This document shows positions 59,703 to 64,000 of a stretch of DNA of 64,000 bases, piece after piece. Positions within the stretch are counted from its first letter, which is position 1, and each line of letters begins with the position of its first letter. The position numbers and the translations under genes are program-made. Origin of the DNA: Boswellia sacra (Eukaryota; Streptophyta; Magnoliopsida; Sapindales; Burseraceae); contig SNVD02011186.1 in assembly GCA_013180625.2 (NCBI GenBank), positions 186,001 to 250,000 on the forward strand. Reading direction: 5' to 3'. The notes below the pieces were generated by a model that saw only the letters and a program-made list of their open reading frames with translations, was not told where the DNA came from and did no database searches.

Positions 59703-61598
59703 GTAGCCTATGCTTCTCGTCAGTTGAAACCTCACGAGCAGAATTATCCTACCCATGATTTAGAACTTGCTGCGGTAGTGTATGCTTTGAAAATTTGGCG
59801 ACATTATCTGTATGGAGAAAGGTTTGAAGTCTTTTGTGATCATAAAAGTTTGAAATACATTTTCACCCAAAATGACTTGAACTAGAGACCATGAAGATGG
59901 ATGGAGTATTGGGAAGACTATGATTTCTCTATCCAATATCATCCAGGCAAGGTAAATGTGGTGACTGACGCATTAAGTAGAAAGTCAAGGGCTATGGTTA
60001 GTGCGATGATAGGAGAGTGGAGCATGTTGTGCTCTATTTATGATTATGATATCTTGGTCGAGGATCGTAGATATCAAATTTGCCTTTTTACACTTGTTGG
60101 CCAACCATCTCTTGTGCATAGAGTGAAGGAGTTGCAACATCAAGATTTAGAGACTAGAGCCTTGTATGAGCAAGTGTTACGGGGTGATGGAAGTGTTGAT
60201 TGGACAATTAGTTCGGATGGGAGTTTACAATTCAAGGGCAGAATCTTTATTCCATCAAGTAAAGAGTGTAAAGATGATATCTTTAAGGAATTTCATCATT
60301 TTAAATTTGTTGTTCATCTTGGTGGTACCAAGATGTATCATGACTTACGTCGACAGTTTTGGTGGAAAGGAATGAAGAAGGATGTTGCTGAATATGTGTC
60401 CCGATGCCTTACTTGTTAACAAGTGAAGGCTAAGCATCAAAGGCCTGCAGGATTACTCCAACCATTTCCAGTAGCAGAGTGTTGGGATTACATCACCATG
60501 GATTTTGTTACTAGATTACCACGTTCTTTAAAAGGGAAAGATGCAATATGAGTGATTGTAGATAGGTTAACAAAAGTATCGCATTTTCTTCCTATACGTA
60601 TAACCGATTCAGTGGATGTTTTGAGTCGGTTGTACATTAAAGAAATTGTGAGATTGCATGGAGTTCCAGTTTCAGTGGTGTCAGATAGAGATCCCAGGTT
60701 TATAGCTCAATTTTAGCAAAGCCTTCAAAGAGCGATGGGTACTCAATTGTTATTTAATACAGCTTTCCATCCTCAAACTGATGGTCAATCAGAGTGCACT
60801 GTTCAAATTTTGGAAGATATGTTGAGGGCTTGTGTGATGGATTTTCAAGGTAATTGGGAGGATCATCTACCACTTATGGAATTTACATACAACAATAGCT
60901 ATTAGTCGAGTATTGGAATGGCACCTTTTGAGGCACTCTATGGTAGATCATGTAGGTCTCCTTTACGTTGGGTAGAAGTGGGAGAAGATACCTTATTAGG
61001 ACCCGAGCTTGTACGAGAGACAACTGAAAAGGTGAAGTTGATACGTCAACATTTACTTTTAGCTCATAGTCGACAAAAAAGCTATGCAGACAAAAGGAGA
61101 CTACCGTTAGAATTCAAAGTGGGTGACCATGTGTTTTTAAAGGTGTCTCCGCGTAAAGGCTTGATGCATTTTGTACAGAAAGGTAAACTTGCTCCATGCT
61201 ATATTGGGCCATTTGAGATTCTAAGGCTGGTTGACGAAGTAGCTTATGAGCTAGCATTGCCACCACGATTATCGGGAATTCATAACACATTTCATGTATC
61301 GATGCTAAGGAAGTATGAGCCTCACCCAACACATGTACTAGATTGGAGTGAGTTGTATATTCAACAAGATGTTTCGTATGAAGAGGTTCCTATTCGAATC
61401 TTGGACACAAGAGTGCAAATCCTATGTGGCAAGACCATTTCATTACTTAAGGTCTTATGGAAGCACCATGGCATTGAAGAGGCCACATGGGAGTTAGAGT
61501 CAGAGATTCAAAGAAAGTATCCAGAGCTTTTGAATGTAAGAGGTAATTTCTCACTCATATTTTCAAATTTTGAGGACGAAATTTTTTTAGGAGGGTAG
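59703..61598 (+). pseudogene. Gypsy-2 RNase H, integrase and chromodomain
   Basis: RNase H continues ([33 protein letters not shown]; ..VTDALSRKS). Integrase HHCC domain around 60290-60420 (HLGGTKMYHDLRRQFWWKGM, SRCLTC), then the catalytic core with stops ([31 protein letters not shown]). From 60918 an open frame (MAPFEALYGRSCRSPLRWVE; ADKRRLPLEFKVGDHVFLKV) ends in a chromodomain, LLKVLWKHHGIEEATWELES, near 61430-61530. The chromodomain places it in the chromoviruses (Tekay/Del-like), whose integrases target repressive chromatin. At least five stops, mostly C-to-T or G-to-A types. Confidence 0.88.
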
Positions 61599-62379
61599 GT
61601 TGTAGAGTTTCAAAAGAAAATAAATATGTATACATTTATATATTACAAAATTTAGAAACCATGTCTAAGGATTAAGTGGGTTGGAAAGTTAGTGGACTTA
61701 GGCCCATGAATTAAGGCCTTGTATATATTAAGAGAAGATTTTTCTGGAATAAAGAGACAAAAAAAAAAGAGTCTTACGGTTACAGGGAGAGGGAAAGAGA
61801 AGAAGGAGAAGAAGAAAAAGAGGAGGAAGAAAAAGAGAGGAAAAGAAAAAAAATCAAAGAGGTATATAAGCTTAAAAATCAAGTAGGGATTTTATAACAC
61901 TATACTTACATCGTATTATGTATTTTATTGTTTTGATTGATATTGGTTTGTTATGCATGTGACTTATTGTAAATTGATTGTTTTGTTGCTCGGATGATGA
62001 ATTATGTGTGAAACTACTTATTATAAATTGATTGTTTTGTTGCTTGGAGGATTAATTATGTGTGAAAATTAAGTGCTTATGAAGTGAAGTAGAGGTTTTT
62101 CTTGAGGGGAGTTGTAGTTCATGTGATTGTTCTGTGTTATTTGAGCTGCTGCATTTTTCTGGATTGTGAATTGTATGATTTTTCATTTGTTTAGAAAAAT
62201 AGAAATATGAAGCTTTAAATAGCCACTAATTTCATTGAATTTAGAGTTAAAATGGATATTTGGTGAATTTTTAAAATTGGAGGTCGAAATCTGGAAATGA
62301 GATGATTCAACCGACATATTAGTGTAGGTTCACAGCTCTGGATTCAGAGACTTACATTTCATCCGACACTACTCGACAC

Positions 62380-62940
62380 TTACGTGTCGAGTGTCCAGCA
62401 GGATGAGTCGATTGTCGAGTGTGATTATGTCGAGTTTTGAGTGGCTACTACTTAGTGTCGAGTGGCATGAGTCGAGTGTTGGGTGTGAATATGTAGAGTG
62501 TTGAGTGGCTGCTGCTTAGTGTCGAGTGGCATGAGTCAAGTGTCGGGTGTAAACATGTCGAGTGTCGAGTGGCTGCTACCTAGTGTTGAGTGACATGTGT
62601 CGAGTGTCGGTTGTGCACATGTCGAGTGTCGAGTGTGTGTCACCGAGACAGTGTCACGTGTTGCATGCACGACTCGACATGCATGTGTGAGTGTCGAGCG
62701 GGTTGTGTCGAGTGTCTGGTACCGAGTGTCGAGTGAATGGTGTCGAGTGTGTCGTATCGAGTGTCGAGTAAATAGTGTCGTGTGTCGAGTGACATGTGTC
62801 GAGTGTCAGAAGTGCAATGTCGAGTGCCGAGTGTGTGTCGCCAAGACTGTGTCGCATGTTGCATGCACGACTCGACATGCAGGTGTGAGTGTCGAGTGTC
62901 TAGTGTCGAGTGTCGAGTGGAACAGTGTCGAGTGTCGAGT
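62380..62940. repeat. GTCGAG minisatellite in the Gypsy-2 LTR
   Basis: Dozens of copies of gtgtcgagt / gagtgtcgagtg words in irregular higher-order arrangement, with the 40-bp block around gtgttgcatgcacgactcgacatgca repeated at about 62655 and 62850. It creates open frames on both strands (Cys/Arg/Val repeats), which are artefacts. Confidence 0.9.
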
Positions 62941-63062
62941 GAAGTTACAAAATCGACCCGAACCTCATGCACACTTCCTAAAAGTCTTGGATTTTTCATA
63001 AAAATTGTATTTTCTTGAGATTTATTTTAGAAATTATATTGAAAGGTAATAAGTATATGGAT

Positions 63063-63245
63063 TGGACCTTGGATGGGCCGTTTTGAATACGGATCCAAGG
63101 AGAATGCGAATATAAAATTATTAGTGTTGGACCTTGGATGGGCCATTTTAGATACTGATCCAAGGGGAACACAAATATGATAACGTGATGTGTTGAACCT
63201 TGGATGGGCCGTTTTGGATACGGATCCAAGGGAAACACGAGTATA
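63063..63245. repeat. Tandem ~65-bp hairpin units in the Gypsy-2 LTR
   Basis: Three units each containing ccttggat ... atccaagg, an 8-bp inverted repeat around gggccgttttg.atacgg. Four corresponding units occur in the 5' LTR (53993 to about 55000). Confidence 0.85.
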
Positions 63246-63546
63246 AACTTGATGTGCGAATGAAAATACTTGCTTGACTTATTATTATTGGTTGTGTAAC
63301 TATGTAATTGAGTAATTGTTGAATGCTTATGATTTAGTATAATGTTAGAATCTTTCCCACTAGGCTTTATGCTCACCCCCTCCCTCTATAGGTACACAGA
63401 AAGAGGTTCATACTAGTGGTGTTCCAGAGCTTTCTTAGGGAGTTTGGCGTCTACATGCATGTGATGAATTTGGAAAACGATTTGACTAGCCTAGGTCGTC
63501 ATAGGAAATTTGGTTATGTGACTATCAACTTATGTACTGAGCTTGT

Positions 63547-64000
63547 TGATAAACACTTAAATATGTATATTTAATAAGAGCTTAGTTCATCATATTGCAT
63601 TAATAGTGTCATTAAATTCCTTAACTTAAGCATATTTATAGTCTTTGCATCTTTGGAATTAACTTTCTCTAAATTTTGGTTTTGTTACAGGTTCGTTAAA
63701 ATGGGCATAACTCTCTATTTATAGATCACAATAGTGCAATTCTTAATGTTTTGGAAAGCTGATTCAATTGTCTACAAGATTGCATTTCACAAGAATTATC
63801 AAATTCGGGCTCTTAGTGGACCAAAATTGGGCTTGAAATGAACTCATCTATAGTCTCGACCCAGTCTGACCAGGCCTCAGTATTTGGACCGTATCTCTCA
63901 AAATACGTATCCAAATTATGCAAATCAATATGTTCTAGAAATCTGAGAGAAATATCTACAATTTCATTGAGACATGTGATTAAAATTCTCAATATTTCAA
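63547..64000 (+). mobile_element. LTR of family S, running off the window
   Basis: Starts tgataaacactt inside the Gypsy-2 3' LTR at a site that is uninterrupted in the 5' LTR (gagtttgt|tcatcaatg). Closely follows the first 450 bp of the LTR at 22004. Whether it is solo or part of a complete element cannot be seen. Confidence 0.85.

Larger units (their letters stand above)
61601..63546 (+). repeat. Gypsy-2 3' LTR (right part displaced)
   Basis: Starts tgtagagtttca after the purine tract ttaggagggtaggt (61588-61600). Contains a long purine-rich run (61757-61860), the gtcgag minisatellite and three ccttggat...atccaagg units, and matches the 5' LTR up to 63546, where an S-family LTR begins. Its own end (..cataaca) lies beyond the window or beyond that insertion. 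Confidence 0.88.

Noticed and set aside
62597..63001. Cysteine/arginine/valine repeat protein and its minus-strand counterpart
   Set aside because: By-product of the gtcgag minisatellite inside an LTR, open on both strands.

Overview
This is a 64-kb piece of a plant nuclear genome, very probably a dicot. It is AT-rich. The host coding sequence comes from plant families with plant-type introns (CYP87-like cytochrome P450, subtilase, alcohol-dehydrogenase-like), and almost everything else is plant transposon. I see no intact host gene: every host gene is broken, fragmentary or carried inside a transposon. I see no tRNA, rRNA or CRISPR locus.

Layout. (1) 1-25 kb: two tandem CYP87-like P450 pseudogenes (700-2950 and 15141-18094) plus a decayed exon of another copy at 5949. 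A 5.7-kb CACTA element lies between them. Copy 2 was hit three times: a hAT-like element containing a second nested hAT-like element in its 5' leader, a third hAT-like element at the end of exon 2, and a very young Copia element at its ancestral stop codon. That Copia is itself split by a solo LTR. (2) 25-36.4 kb: a Mutator-like element with long terminal inverted repeats, two subtilase pseudogenes (one split by an older Copia), an alcohol-dehydrogenase-like remnant and one more P450 exon. (3) 36.4-41.9 kb: LTR fragments and the left part of a second CACTA element carrying a HAK/KUP potassium-transporter fragment. (4) 41.9-53.7 kb: an Athila-type Ty3/Gypsy element on the minus strand. (5) 53.7-64 kb: a degenerate plus-strand chromovirus (Tekay/Del-like) whose LTRs contain minisatellites, interrupted by a hAT-like element, a solo LTR and a further LTR at the window edge.

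The most interesting object is the Athila element. Between the end of its integrase and its 3' LTR, in sense with pol, it carries two non-retroviral genes. One is an uninterrupted 182-codon ORF with a basic patch followed by four clustered cysteines, resembling the cysteine-rich nucleic-acid-binding proteins of carlaviruses. The other is an intronless, full-length LOG-like gene (cytokinin riboside 5'-monophosphate phosphoribohydrolase) broken by a single nonsense codon. Its untranslated leader carries about 16 copies of a repeat, most able to form a small hairpin. I infer a retrotransposon family that took on a virus-like accessory module with a hormone-activating enzyme. This copy is defective: the reverse-transcriptase N-terminus is deleted and the protease aspartate is Tyr.

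A second theme is gene-fragment capture. Both CACTA elements carry host exon fragments (an LRR gene and a potassium transporter). The paralogous CYP87 copies serve as natural empty sites, so several insertions can be read to the base.
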